This document shows positions 18,235 through 27,157 of a stretch of 64,000 bases of DNA, piece after piece (the stretch's first letter is position 1; each line of letters begins with the position of its first letter). Under the pieces are notes generated by a model. It ran no database searches. It saw only the letters and a list, made by a program, of their open reading frames with translations, and had not been told where the DNA came from. Position numbers and translations under genes: made by a program. Source of the stretch: CAZGUG01 sp964625335. Lineage in GTDB: Bacteria > Bacillota > Clostridia > Ch29. The stretch is taken from NCBI GenBank assembly GCA_964625335.1, contig CAZVBE010000010.1, positions 9,974 to 73,973 on the forward strand, read 5' to 3'.

Positions 18235-18690
18235 ATGGTTGAATTCAACAAGGGGTATGGCACAGCTCTCAGGTTTATTGCAAACAGGATGAAAACCGAA
18301 GCGGAAGTAAGAAAAAAACTCAGATCACTTTACAGTGACGAGCTTGCTGAGGAAGTCATAGAAAGGCTAAAGGCGCATAACTATATCGATGATGATAATT
18401 ATATTTCATGTTATATTAAGGACAGAATGAAGTTTAATCCTATGGGACGGTTCAGAATAAAAAAAGAACTGGAGGAAAAGGGTGTTCAGAAAAACCTTAT
18501 AGAGAATAACCATGAATATAATTGCATTGAAGAAATCCCTGTTATTGAGGATTTAATAAACAGAAAATTAAGCCGGTACAACTTAAATGACAGCAAGGAT
18601 AAAAGAAGGATAATCAATTATTTAATCAGAAGGGGTTTTGGTTTTGAAAATATCAACTCTGTATTGGGGCATCATAATGAATTTTCATAA
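18235..18690 (+). CDS. recX: regulatory protein RecX
   Basis: Modulates RecA filaments. Small, helical, charged protein with the RecX repeats (ALRFIANRMKTEAEVRKKL and a C-terminal RRIINYLIRRGFGFENI). Upstream GTG and TTG codons are in frame, but the GAGGTG ribosome site fits the ATG at 18235 best (151 residues). It lies directly after recA, the classic pairing. Central and C-terminal parts are more divergent than the N-terminal repeat. Confidence 0.88.
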   Translation: MVEFNKGYGTALRFIANRMKTEAEVRKKLRSLYSDELAEEVIERLKAHNYIDDDNYISCYIKDRMKFNPMGRFRIKKELEEKGVQKNLIENNHEYNCIEEIPVIEDLINRKLSRYNLNDSKDKRRIINYLIRRGFGFENINSVLGHHNEFS

Positions 18691-18719
18691 TCATTAATGG
18701 AAAGATGTCCCTGCTTTAC

Positions 18720-18748
18720 TTGACATAAATAACAAAAAAATATAAAAT
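18720..18748 (+). promoter_or_regulatory. putative rny promoter
   Basis: TTGACA (18720-18725) and TAAAAT (18743-18748), spacer 17. This leaves a leader of about 90 bases before the rny ribosome site. Confidence 0.5.
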
Positions 18749-18844
18749 TATTACGATACGGTAGTATTAAAGTATTACTATTTCCGGTAATCAAGAACCT
18801 TTAAGAATATAACCACAAAAACTGAATAGAGGAGGTGTTCAGGC

Positions 18845-20377
18845 ATAGATATTCTGATAATAGCATTCATAGCATCTCTGGTAGCTTTTTTTATTGGGTA
18901 TTTGGTAAGGAAGATAATTGCGGAAGCAAAAATTACCAATGCGGAGGAACTGGCTAAGAAACTGGTTTCCGATGCTGAAAAGGAAGCAGAAACCCTTAAA
19001 AAGGAACAACTCCTTGAAGCAAAGGAAGAAGTTCACAGGCTGAGAAACGAGTTAGAAAAAGAATCCAGAGAAAGAAGAAATGAACAGCAGAGAATTGAAA
19101 GAAGACTTATTCAAAAAGAAGAATCCCTTGACAAAAAAATCGAAACCATCGAAAAAAAGGAAGAGCTACTTAATCTCAGAGACGAAAACGCAAAACGACG
19201 CCAGGAAGAGATTAATAATATTTATGAAAAACAAAAGAAAGAACTTGAGAAGATGTCAGGCTTAACCTGCGAGGAAGCAAAGGAGATTCTTTTTAATGAT
19301 ATAAGGAAAGAAACCGAGAAAGATGCAGCTGCTATGGTTAAGGAAATAGAAGCACAGGCTAAGGAAGAAGCCGACAAGAAAGCAAGGGAAGTAATAACCT
19401 GTGCAATACAAAAATGTGCGGCAGACCACGTTGCAGATACTACCGTTTCTGTAGTTCAATTGCCGAATGATGAAATGAAGGGAAGAATAATCGGGAGGGA
19501 AGGGAGAAACATAAGAACCCTTGAAACCCTGACCGGGATTGACCTGATAATAGACGATACTCCGGAAGCGGTAATATTGTCCGGGTTTGACCCTATTAGA
19601 AGGGAAGTTGCACGGATTGCCCTGGAAAAACTGATATCCGATGGCAGAATTCACCCTGCCAGGATTGAGGAAATGGTAGAGAAAGCCAAGAAAGAAGTCG
19701 ATGTGAAGGTAAGAGAACACGGTGAACAGGCAACCTTTGAAACAGGTGTCCATGGAATACATCCGGAACTGGTGAAATTGCTTGGCAGGCTGAATTATCG
19801 CACAAGTTACGGCCAGAATGTACTTATACATTCTATAGAGGTATCTCAACTGGCTGCTTCAATGGCTGCCGAGCTGGGCGCAGATATCAAACTTGCCAGA
19901 AGAGCAGGCCTTTTACACGATATCGGTAAGGCAGTAGACCACGAAATGGAAGGAAACCATGTACAGATTGGAGTAAGTATATCCAAAAAATTCAGGGAGT
20001 CCCAAGAAGTTATTCATGCAATCGGAGCACACCATAACGACATAGAACCAACCACCGTTGAAGCTGTATTGGTGCAGGCGGCAGATGCTATTTCGGCTGC
20101 ACGGCCCGGCGCCAGAAGAGAAACACTCGAAGCTTATATAAAAAGGCTGGAGCAGCTTGAAGAAATAGCAAGTTCCTTTGACGGTGTAGATAAGTCTTAT
20201 GCAATACAGGCAGGCAGAGAGATAAGAATTATGGTAAAACCCGAGGACGTCGGGGATACGGATATTACCTTTATAGCTAAGAAAATTTCAAGGAGAATTG
20301 AAGAGGAACTGGATTACCCTGGACAGATAAAGATAAACGTAATAAGAGAGACAAGGGCAATTGAATATGCAAAGTAA
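18845..20377 (+). CDS. rny: ribonuclease Y, apparent ATA start codon
   Basis: Membrane-anchored endoribonuclease that starts mRNA decay. The order is an N-terminal membrane helix (~residues 2-20), a long charged coiled coil (~30-190), a KH domain (IIGREGRNIRTLE) and an HD domain (LLHDIGKAVDHE). The first ordinary start codon is a TTG at 18902, but that would remove most of the membrane anchor. In the same frame the helix is coded upstream, and the GGAGG at 18831-18835 is 9 bases before an ATA (18845); an in-frame stop lies at 18827 and no ATG, GTG or TTG lies between. The full product is about 510 residues, normal for the family. Identity is firm; the start needs checking. Confidence 0.93.
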   Translation: MDILIIAFIASLVAFFIGYLVRKIIAEAKITNAEELAKKLVSDAEKEAETLKKEQLLEAKEEVHRLRNELEKESRERRNEQQRIERRLIQKEESLDKKIETIEKKEELLNLRDENAKRRQEEINNIYEKQKKELEKMSGLTCEEAKEILFNDIRKETEKDAAAMVKEIEAQAKEEADKKAREVITCAIQKCAADHVADTTVSVVQLPNDEMKGRIIGREGRNIRTLETLTGIDLIIDDTPEAVILSGFDPIRREVARIALEKLISDGRIHPARIEEMVEKAKKEVDVKVREHGEQATFETGVHGIHPELVKLLGRLNYRTSYGQNVLIHSIEVSQLAASMAAELGADIKLARRAGLLHDIGKAVDHEMEGNHVQIGVSISKKFRESQEVIHAIGAHHNDIEPTTVEAVLVQAADAISAARPGARRETLEAYIKRLEQLEEIASSFDGVDKSYAIQAGREIRIMVKPEDVGDTDITFIAKKISRRIEEELDYPGQIKINVIRETRAIEYAK

Positions 20378-20402
20378 AAGGGCTGAGTAAGCCCTTTTAT
20401 TT
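20376..20402 (+). terminator. terminator after rny
   Basis: A 9-bp stem AAAAGGGCT/AGCCCTTTT (20376-20384, 20390-20398), 5-base loop, then ATTTT. Confidence 0.8.
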
Positions 20403-20516
20403 TGCGCAGCTTTTCCATAAAGCCATATAATCAAATATCGAAAGCTTTACAGTATATAGGATTTACATAAAAACAATGTCGTGTTGTATTCCGGTGTCTA
20501 AAATATTGTCCAATAA

Positions 20517-20545
20517 AAAGGGTTTTTTTGCTATCTGTAGAATAG
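20517..20545 (+). promoter_or_regulatory. possible sigma-H promoter of spoVS
   Basis: AAAGGGTTT (20517-20525) and GTAGAATAG (20537-20545) with an 11-base gap resemble the sigma-H consensus (RnAGGAwWW / RnnGAATww), each with one mismatch. spoVS is sigma-H dependent in Bacillus subtilis, which makes the match meaningful. Confidence 0.45.
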
Positions 20546-20587
20546 TTAAATAGTATGTACTAATTTAATTTTAAGGGGGCTTTATTG

Positions 20588-20848
20588 ATGGATATACTAA
20601 AAGTATCAGCGAAGTCAAATCCGAACTCGGTTGCCGGAGCATTGGCTGGTGTTCTCAGGGAAAAGGGGAATGCTGAGATGCAAGCCATAGGAGCCGGTGC
20701 TTTAAACCAGGCAGTCAAAGCAGTGGCAATTGCTCGGGGATTTGTTGCTCCCAGTGGAATGGACCTTATTTGCATACCCGCATTTACTGATATCCAAATT
20801 GACGGTGAAGAAAGGACAGCTATTAAGTTGATTGTTGAGCCCAGATAG
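20588..20848 (+). CDS. spoVS: stage V sporulation protein S
   Basis: Small Alba-like protein needed for spore-coat assembly and dehydration in Bacillus. 86 residues, the exact family length, and very highly conserved (MDILKVSAKSNPNSVAGALA, GAGALNQAVKAVAIARGF, CIPAFTDIQIDGEERTAIK). A TTG sits just before the ATG, but the ATG matches family N-termini. It follows rny, as in Bacillus, with its own promoter and terminator. Confidence 0.97.
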   Translation: MDILKVSAKSNPNSVAGALAGVLREKGNAEMQAIGAGALNQAVKAVAIARGFVAPSGMDLICIPAFTDIQIDGEERTAIKLIVEPR

Positions 20849-20865
20849 ATCTGTTTACGATCATT

Positions 20866-20895
20866 AAAAACCTGCTGTTAAAGCAGGTTTTTATT
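20866..20895 (+). terminator. terminator after spoVS
   Basis: An 11-bp stem (20866-20876 with 20882-20892), loop GTTAA, then TTATT. Confidence 0.85.
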
Positions 20896-20931
20896 ATGAA
20901 AAAACCGAGGAACTCAAGGAGAGACAGGCTA

Positions 20932-21900
20932 ATGAAGAAAATTCTAAGCATAGATGCACATTGTGATACTGTATTAAAGTCATACAGGCAGGGAGTTACC
21001 TTCCTGGATAACGGCGGAGTTACGCATATTGATATTGCCGGCCTTAAAACGATTAAACCGCATATCCAGTTCCTTGCACTGTTTTGCGATAGTTTCAAGA
21101 CCTCAGAGCATTATCATGGGGTAATGGAATTAATAGATTATTTCTACAGAGAATTATCCCAAGGTCAAAGGGACGTGGTTTTAATAGAAAATAACGACAA
21201 CCTTGCGAGTTGTGTGGAATATGACAGGCTGGGCATTATACTTGCAGTGGAAGGTGCGTATCTTTTAGTTGATAATTTGCACCGTATTGAGGAATTGTAC
21301 AGGCTTGGAGTACGCTGCATATCCTTTACCTGGAACCCGGGAAACGGATTAAGCGGCGGTATAGGTGACAGTTCGGACAAGGGGCTAACCATGCAGGGTA
21401 AAGCAGCAGTTAAGAAAATAAATGATTTGGGCATGTTAATAGATGTATCCCATATATCACGGAAGGGTTTTTGGGATATAATAGAACTAACCGACAGGCC
21501 TGTTATTGCTTCCCATTCAAACTGCCTGTCGATATGCCGGCATGTAAGGAATCTGGATGACAGGCAGCTAACGGCACTGGGCAAACTGGGCGGGGTTATC
21601 GGTGTCGATTTTGTTCCCGATTTTCTTGGAAGCGACAAAAGCAGCGTTTCCGGAATAGCGGACCACATTGAACACATAATAGAAAAGGCAGGGATTGACA
21701 GTGTGGGGCTGGGCAGCGATTTTGACGGTACAGAAGAGCTGCCCCGTGGAATATCCGGAGCGGAAGGTTTTTCGAAAATATATGAGGAATTGCTAAAACG
21801 GGGATACGGGGATTTAGAAGCAGGAAAAATAATGGGAGGCAATTTCCACAGAGTAATTAAACAAGCCCTTGCCGGTGATATTCCTCATCAGGGAGGATAA
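20932..21900 (+). CDS. membrane dipeptidase, peptidase family M19
   Basis: Zinc dipeptidase of the renal-dipeptidase family. The metal ligands are visible: HCD near the N-terminus (IDAHCDTVL), the bridging Glu (VEGAYLL), DVSHIS, SHSN and the SDFDG Asp. The open frame begins at 20896 inside the spoVS terminator, but AAGGAGAGACAGG puts the start at the ATG at 20932 (322 residues). There is no signal peptide, so it is probably cytoplasmic. The PHP gene follows after 2 bases. Confidence 0.9.
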   Translation: MKKILSIDAHCDTVLKSYRQGVTFLDNGGVTHIDIAGLKTIKPHIQFLALFCDSFKTSEHYHGVMELIDYFYRELSQGQRDVVLIENNDNLASCVEYDRLGIILAVEGAYLLVDNLHRIEELYRLGVRCISFTWNPGNGLSGGIGDSSDKGLTMQGKAAVKKINDLGMLIDVSHISRKGFWDIIELTDRPVIASHSNCLSICRHVRNLDDRQLTALGKLGGVIGVDFVPDFLGSDKSSVSGIADHIEHIIEKAGIDSVGLGSDFDGTEELPRGISGAEGFSKIYEELLKRGYGDLEAGKIMGGNFHRVIKQALAGDIPHQGG

Positions 21901-21902
21901 AA

Positions 21903-22751
21903 ATGCAAAAAGCCGACTTACACCTACACAGCAATAAATCAGACGGGCTTCTTTCTCCCACAGGGGTTGTGGAAGAGGCAGCAAAGCTTAAACTGGCAGC
22001 GATTGCCCTTACAGACCATGACACAACCGACGGTATCCATGAAGCAATAAGTGCCGGACGGCGGCTTGACGTTGAAGTAATTCCGGGCATTGAGATAAAC
22101 ACCAGTGCAGACAACGGAGAACTTCATATACTGGGCTATTATATTGATCCTTTAAACAAACACCTCATTGAGTTTCTTGAAAAGCTTACTGAAGCAAGGC
22201 AGGAAAGAATACGGAAGATAATATGCAAACTGCAAAATCTGGGCTTTGATATTACATACCGTCAGGTGCGCTCTAATGCAGGCAATGCTTCATCCATGGG
22301 GAGACCACACATAGCCAGGGTCCTGCAGGAAAATGGTTATGTTTCAAGCATCAGGGAGGCCTTTGAAAAGCATATTGGCCGTGGCAGCCCTGCATATGTG
22401 GAAAGACAAAAACTTTTACCAAAAGAGGCCGTTAAACTGATTAAGAATAGCGGGGGAGTGCCGGTGCTGGCCCACCCGGGAATACTCAGCAGCCCCTTGT
22501 ATATAGAAACGTGTATAGACTATGGGATACAGGGTCTGGAAGCATATCATTCGAGCCACCAGAATTTTCAGTCCAACCGGTTTGAAAGCATTGCAAACCG
22601 TTATGGTCTGATTGTTACGGGCGGTTCGGATTCCCACGGAGAATGCGGCTATGACGGCGCAAGGCTAATAGGGAGCGTTACGGTACCCTACAGGGCTGTA
22701 GAACTGTTAAAATACGCTTCAGACAATAACCGTAACAGGGCGGAAAAATAA
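21903..22751 (+). CDS. PHP-domain phosphoesterase
   Basis: PHP-fold metal-dependent phosphoesterase of the YciV/RNase AM type. Motifs: DLHLHSNKSDGLLSP (metal His residues), ALTDHDTTDG, PGIEINT, VLAHPGI and GSDSHGE near the end. The 282-residue length fits the stand-alone family, whose members hydrolyse pAp or trim RNA 5' ends; the substrate here is not determined. It is translationally close to the dipeptidase and precedes purB by 25 bases. Confidence 0.88.
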   Translation: MQKADLHLHSNKSDGLLSPTGVVEEAAKLKLAAIALTDHDTTDGIHEAISAGRRLDVEVIPGIEINTSADNGELHILGYYIDPLNKHLIEFLEKLTEARQERIRKIICKLQNLGFDITYRQVRSNAGNASSMGRPHIARVLQENGYVSSIREAFEKHIGRGSPAYVERQKLLPKEAVKLIKNSGGVPVLAHPGILSSPLYIETCIDYGIQGLEAYHSSHQNFQSNRFESIANRYGLIVTGGSDSHGECGYDGARLIGSVTVPYRAVELLKYASDNNRNRAEK

Positions 22752-22776
22752 CTTGCTGAAAGGAAGATAACCGTCA

Positions 22777-24204
22777 ATGAATACAGAATATAAAAATCCA
22801 CTGCTTGAAAGGTATGCCAGCAAAGAAATGTCAGAAATTTTTTCGGACCAGAGGAAGTTTTCAACATGGAGAAGCCTGTGGATAGCCCTTGCCGAAGCAC
22901 AAAAAGAACTGGGGCTTAATATAAGCCAGCTGCAGATAGATAAAATGAAAGAATACCAGTACAAAATAAACTTTTCGGACGCAAAAAAATTTGAGAAAGA
23001 GTTAAGGCACGACGTTATGGCCCATGTCCATGCCTTCGGGATGCAGTGCCCCGAAGCAAGGCCTATAATCCACCTGGGAGCTACCAGTGCCTATGTGGGG
23101 GACAATACTGACATAATACTGATGCGGGAGGCCCTTTTACTGGTTCAGAAAAGGCTGGTAAACTGCATGAGAAAATTAGCCGCCTTTGCTTTGAAATATA
23201 AGAATATGCCTACTCTCGGGTTTACCCACTTTCAACCGGCCCAGCTGACTACCGTCGGCAAAAGAGCGGCTTTGTGGCTGCAGGATTTGGCTATAGACAT
23301 AGAGGACCTTAAGTATTTAATCGACAATATACCTTTCAGAGGCGTTAAGGGAACTACCGGCACCCAGGCAAGTTTTCTCAAGCTGCTGGATGGCGACCAT
23401 AACATGGTTGCGCAGCTTGACAGGCTGGTCACGGCAAAAATGGGTTTTGCTTCCTCCTTTCCTGTAACCGGCCAAACCTATCCAAGGAAGCTGGATGCAA
23501 GGGTATTAAATATATTAAGCGGTATTGCGCAGAGCTGTCATAAATTTGGCAACGATATAAGGCTTTTGCAGCATCTGAAAGAGATAGAAGAACCCTTTGA
23601 GGAAAATCAGATAGGCTCTTCAGCGATGGCCTATAAAAGAAATCCCATGCGGAGCGAAAGAATGAGTTCTCTTGCAAGAATGCTGATTGCGATGTCTGTA
23701 AACCCGCAAATAACAGCCTCCCAGCAGTGGTTTGAAAGGACCCTGGATGATTCCGCAAACAGAAGGATTGTCATACCCGAAGCCTTTTTGACCGCCGATT
23801 CCATTCTTCTTATCTGTAAAAACATCGCAGAGGGACTGGTAGTAAATGATAGAGTTATAGAAACCCATGTGCAGAGTGAACTTCCCTTTATGGCCACAGA
23901 GAATATTCTGATGGAAGCCGTAAAGGGTGGAGGCGACCGGCAAAAGCTGCATGAAAAAATCCGGAAATATTCCATGCAGGCCAGTCGCAGGCTTAAAGAA
24001 GGATTGAACAGTAACCTGATAGAATCAATAAAAAACGACAAAGACTTTGGGCTTACCGAAGGAGACCTGAACAGCCTGCTGGAACCCGGAAGGTTTACCG
24101 GCAGGTCAGCAGAACAAGTTGAAGAATACATATACGGGCATATTCAGCCTGTGCTGGCGGGATATAAACACATACCCGACACAGAAGAGGGGCTCGAAGT
24201 TTAA
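22777..24204 (+). CDS. purB: adenylosuccinate lyase
   Basis: Fumarase-superfamily enzyme acting twice in purine synthesis (SAICAR to AICAR; adenylosuccinate to AMP). It has LGATSAYVGDNTD, THFQPAQLTTVGKR and the signature SSAMAYKRNPMRSER (~residues 286-300). 475 residues belongs to the longer PurB group found in clostridia. The ATG follows AAAGGAAG. Confidence 0.95.
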   Translation: MNTEYKNPLLERYASKEMSEIFSDQRKFSTWRSLWIALAEAQKELGLNISQLQIDKMKEYQYKINFSDAKKFEKELRHDVMAHVHAFGMQCPEARPIIHLGATSAYVGDNTDIILMREALLLVQKRLVNCMRKLAAFALKYKNMPTLGFTHFQPAQLTTVGKRAALWLQDLAIDIEDLKYLIDNIPFRGVKGTTGTQASFLKLLDGDHNMVAQLDRLVTAKMGFASSFPVTGQTYPRKLDARVLNILSGIAQSCHKFGNDIRLLQHLKEIEEPFEENQIGSSAMAYKRNPMRSERMSSLARMLIAMSVNPQITASQQWFERTLDDSANRRIVIPEAFLTADSILLICKNIAEGLVVNDRVIETHVQSELPFMATENILMEAVKGGGDRQKLHEKIRKYSMQASRRLKEGLNSNLIESIKNDKDFGLTEGDLNSLLEPGRFTGRSAEQVEEYIYGHIQPVLAGYKHIPDTEEGLEV

Positions 24205-24232
24205 TGAACACTACCATAAGGGAGGGAGCAGT

Positions 24233-25525
24233 ATGATGGAAACAACCATACGGGACCTGAAAGACCACGAAGGCAGCGAAGTATTGATTAAGGGGTGGTT
24301 ATTTAACAAAAGGTCCAGCGGTAAGATTGCTTTTTTGCAGATCAGGGATGGAACAGGTTTTGTCCAGGGGGTGGCAGTAAAAAACGAACTGCCGGAAAAT
24401 GCCTTCAGCCTGTGTAAAGAAATAACCAGGGAATCATCTATACAGGTAACGGGAATTGTGAGAAAGGACGAAAGGGCTCCCAGCGGTTATGAAATATCAG
24501 TAACAGATATACAACTGGTATCACTGTCGGCGGAATACCCAATCACCATGAAGGAACACGGCGTGGAATTTCTGATGGACCAGCGCCATCTGTGGATGAG
24601 ACACCCAAAACAGCATGCAATAATCACCATACGGGCAGGTATAAACAGGGCTATACGGGAATTCCTCGACGGAGAAGGTTTTGTTCTGGTAGAGCCTCCG
24701 ATAATCACGGCAAACAGCTGCGAAGGTACCACCAACCTCTTTGAACTGGATTATTTCGATCAAAAAGCGTACCTGACCCAGACAGGTCAGCTGTATAATG
24801 AAGCCGCCGCGATGGCCTTCGGAAAGGTATACAGCTTCGGGCCAACATTCCGGGCGGAAAAGTCCAAAACAAGAAGGCATCTCAATGAATTCTGGATGAT
24901 AGAACCGGAAATGGCATATTGCAACCATCATGAAAACATGGAATTACAGGAGCGCATGATAGAGTATATTATAAATACGGTTCTTGAAAGATATCCTATG
25001 GAGCTTAAAACTATAAAAAGGGATACAAGCAGCCTGAAAAAGGTTAAAGCCCCCTTTCCGCGGATTACCTATGACGAGGCTGTAAAAATGCTTCAGGATA
25101 ACGGGTTTGACTTCGAATGGGGCGGTGATTTCGGAGCGCCGGATGAAACCTTTATTGCCGAGCAGTTTGACAGGCCTGTATTCGTGGAAAAATTCCCGGC
25201 CAAAATAAAAGCGTTTTATATGGAGCCTGACCCGGAAAACGACCAACTGATACTGGGCGCTGATTTACTTGCTCCGGAGGGATACGGTGAAATAATTGGC
25301 GGCAGCCAAAGGATTCACGATTACCATCTTCTTCTTAAAAAAATCAAGGAGGAAGACCTGCCGCTGGAGGATTATGAATGGTATTTGGACCTTAGAAAAT
25401 ACGGAACCGTGCCCCATTCCGGTTTTGGGCTGGGATTGGAAAGAACTGTGGCCTGGGTTTGCGGAATTGACCATATAAGGGAAACCATACCCTTTGCGAG
25501 AACACTTAACAGAATAACACCCTAG
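24233..25525 (+). CDS. asnS: asparaginyl-tRNA synthetase
   Basis: Class IIb aminoacyl-tRNA synthetase. It has an N-terminal OB anticodon-binding fold (~1-110) and a catalytic core with motif 2 (FRAEKSKTRRHLNEFWMIE) and motif 3 (GFGLGLERTVAWV). The frame is open from 24119 inside purB, but AAGGGAGGGAGCAGT precedes two adjacent ATGs at 24233 and 24236. AsnRS rather than AspRS is judged from the HLNEFWM-type motif 2 and overall likeness. Confidence 0.93.
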   Translation: MMETTIRDLKDHEGSEVLIKGWLFNKRSSGKIAFLQIRDGTGFVQGVAVKNELPENAFSLCKEITRESSIQVTGIVRKDERAPSGYEISVTDIQLVSLSAEYPITMKEHGVEFLMDQRHLWMRHPKQHAIITIRAGINRAIREFLDGEGFVLVEPPIITANSCEGTTNLFELDYFDQKAYLTQTGQLYNEAAAMAFGKVYSFGPTFRAEKSKTRRHLNEFWMIEPEMAYCNHHENMELQERMIEYIINTVLERYPMELKTIKRDTSSLKKVKAPFPRITYDEAVKMLQDNGFDFEWGGDFGAPDETFIAEQFDRPVFVEKFPAKIKAFYMEPDPENDQLILGADLLAPEGYGEIIGGSQRIHDYHLLLKKIKEEDLPLEDYEWYLDLRKYGTVPHSGFGLGLERTVAWVCGIDHIRETIPFARTLNRITP

Positions 25526-25557
25526 TGTTTAATAATATCAAACTGATAGTATTCTTA

Positions 25558-25615
25558 ATCCACATTATAGTATTTGTGTACTGTCCACAAAAGCTATAAT
25601 GTGGATTTGTTGTAT
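25558..25615 (+). terminator. probable terminator after asnS
   Basis: A perfect 13-bp stem (25558-25570 with 25594-25606), a 23-base loop and a T/G-rich tail. The rest of the gap to 25763 is AT-rich leader with no gene seen. Confidence 0.6.
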
Positions 25616-25763
25616 ATGGGATATAGATTTTATATAAATATTTTAGTAATATAAAATTTTTAGCAGGAATTTTGCAATTATTTGAGAATATATACTAAGT
25701 AAATTATAAAAAGCATGCAGTTAAATAGATTTAATTTCATACCACAGGATAGGAGGTAAAAAA

Positions 25764-26069
25764 ATGCGAATTGAGAACCATCCAATTCTCACCTTTCAGA
25801 AGGGCCGGAAAGTTAAATTCACTTATAACGGAAAGGAAATGGAGGGATATGAAGGAGAACCCATAGCCGCGGCACTGCACGCCCAGGGTGTAAAGGTGCT
25901 CGGCTACAGTAATGTGCGTAAAAGACCCAGAGGTTTTTACTGTGCAATCGGTAACTGTTCGTCCTGTTTAATGGTTGTTAATGGGAAACCCAATGTGAGA
26001 ACCTGTGTTGAAAAGCTGGCAGAGGGCACAGTTGTAGAAACACAAAAAGGGAAAGGTGATTTAAAATGA
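25764..26069 (+). CDS. [2Fe-2S] small subunit of FAD-dependent amine/amino-acid dehydrogenase
   Basis: A 101-residue plant-type [2Fe-2S] domain with the cluster motif C-A-I-G-N-C-S-S-C followed by RTC (~residues 54-77). Such small proteins are the gamma subunit of HcnABC-like, opine oxidase-like and hydroxyproline/proline dehydrogenase-like complexes. A strong AGGAGG precedes the ATG, and the stop overlaps the next FAD gene by 4 bases. First gene of the operon that runs to 32049. The substrate is not readable from this subunit. Confidence 0.85.
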   Translation: MRIENHPILTFQKGRKVKFTYNGKEMEGYEGEPIAAALHAQGVKVLGYSNVRKRPRGFYCAIGNCSSCLMVVNGKPNVRTCVEKLAEGTVVETQKGKGDLK

Positions 26070-27145
26070 TAAAAACAGAAATCGCTGTTATAGGAGGGGG
26101 CCCGGCAGGTATATGCGCTGCCATTAATGCCGCATCATCGGGGGCAGAGGTTATCCTTCTGGACCGGGACAATCATCTTGGAGGGCAGCTTGTTAAGCAG
26201 ACCCATATGTTTTTCGGGTCTAATGAGCAGCACGCATCAAAAAGAGGTATAGATATACCAATGATACTTAACTCCGAAATGGAAAGGCTTTCGGATAAAA
26301 TTACAGTCATGCTGGATGCAACGGTTCTTGGACTGTACGAAGACAGGGTTCTGACCGTTGAACAGGCAGGCAAATACATGAAAATAGCACCCGAAGCCAT
26401 TATTGTCGCCACAGGCGCTTCGGAAAAATTCCCCGCTTTCCCCAACAATGATTTGCCGGGCATATATGGCGCCGGTGCGGTCCAAACATTAATGAATGTG
26501 TATGGCGTTGCACCGGGAGACAGCGTATTTATGGCGGGTGCTGGTAATATAGGGCTTATTGTAAGCTATCAATTGCTGCAGGCGGGCATAAAAGTAAAGG
26601 GCGTAATATGCAGAAGCCCCAGATATGGCGGGTACGCCGTACACGCTTCAAAGTTAAGAAGGATGGGAGTACCAATTATGCCTCAGCATCGTATTATTTA
26701 TGCCCACGGAAAAGACAAACTGGAGAAAATTACTTTGATAAAACTCGACGAAAACAAAAAGGAAATTCCGGGCACCGAATTTGATATCGAAACGGATGTG
26801 CTTTGTATTTCCACAGGATTAACACCCCTGGGCGAGCTTTTATGGCAAATAGGCTGTGAAATGAAATATGTCCGGGAGCTGAGCGGACACGTTCCCGTAA
26901 GAAACAAAGAACTGGAAACCAGCGTACAGGGCATTTTTGTGGCCGGAGATGTGGCCGGCATTGAAGAAGCAAGCAGCGCTATGGTTGAAGGAAGGCTGGC
27001 CGGCCTGTGCTGTGCAAAAAAACTCGGGCATGCTAATCCCGATTTTGATGCTCTGCAAGAAAATTATTTTAAACAGCTTCATGACTTAAGGTCGGGCCCC
27101 GAAGGCGAAACCATTCGCAGAGGCCTTGCAAAAATTGAAAGATAA
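26066..27145 (+). CDS. NAD(P)/FAD-dependent oxidoreductase, HcnB/opine-oxidase A-like subunit
   Basis: Pyridine-nucleotide-disulfide oxidoreductase fold with two dinucleotide motifs: GGGPAGICAAINAASSG (~9-25) for FAD and GAGNIGLIVSYQL (~157-169) for the second nucleotide. GIFVAGDVAG near the C-terminus contacts FAD. 359 residues. It would pass electrons from the DAO-type subunit at 27915 via the Fe-S subunits. It overlaps the [2Fe-2S] gene and is followed 12 bases later by the Fe-S/BFD gene. Confidence 0.87.
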   Translation: MIKTEIAVIGGGPAGICAAINAASSGAEVILLDRDNHLGGQLVKQTHMFFGSNEQHASKRGIDIPMILNSEMERLSDKITVMLDATVLGLYEDRVLTVEQAGKYMKIAPEAIIVATGASEKFPAFPNNDLPGIYGAGAVQTLMNVYGVAPGDSVFMAGAGNIGLIVSYQLLQAGIKVKGVICRSPRYGGYAVHASKLRRMGVPIMPQHRIIYAHGKDKLEKITLIKLDENKKEIPGTEFDIETDVLCISTGLTPLGELLWQIGCEMKYVRELSGHVPVRNKELETSVQGIFVAGDVAGIEEASSAMVEGRLAGLCCAKKLGHANPDFDALQENYFKQLHDLRSGPEGETIRRGLAKIER

Positions 27146-27157
27146 GGAGGGGAAAAA

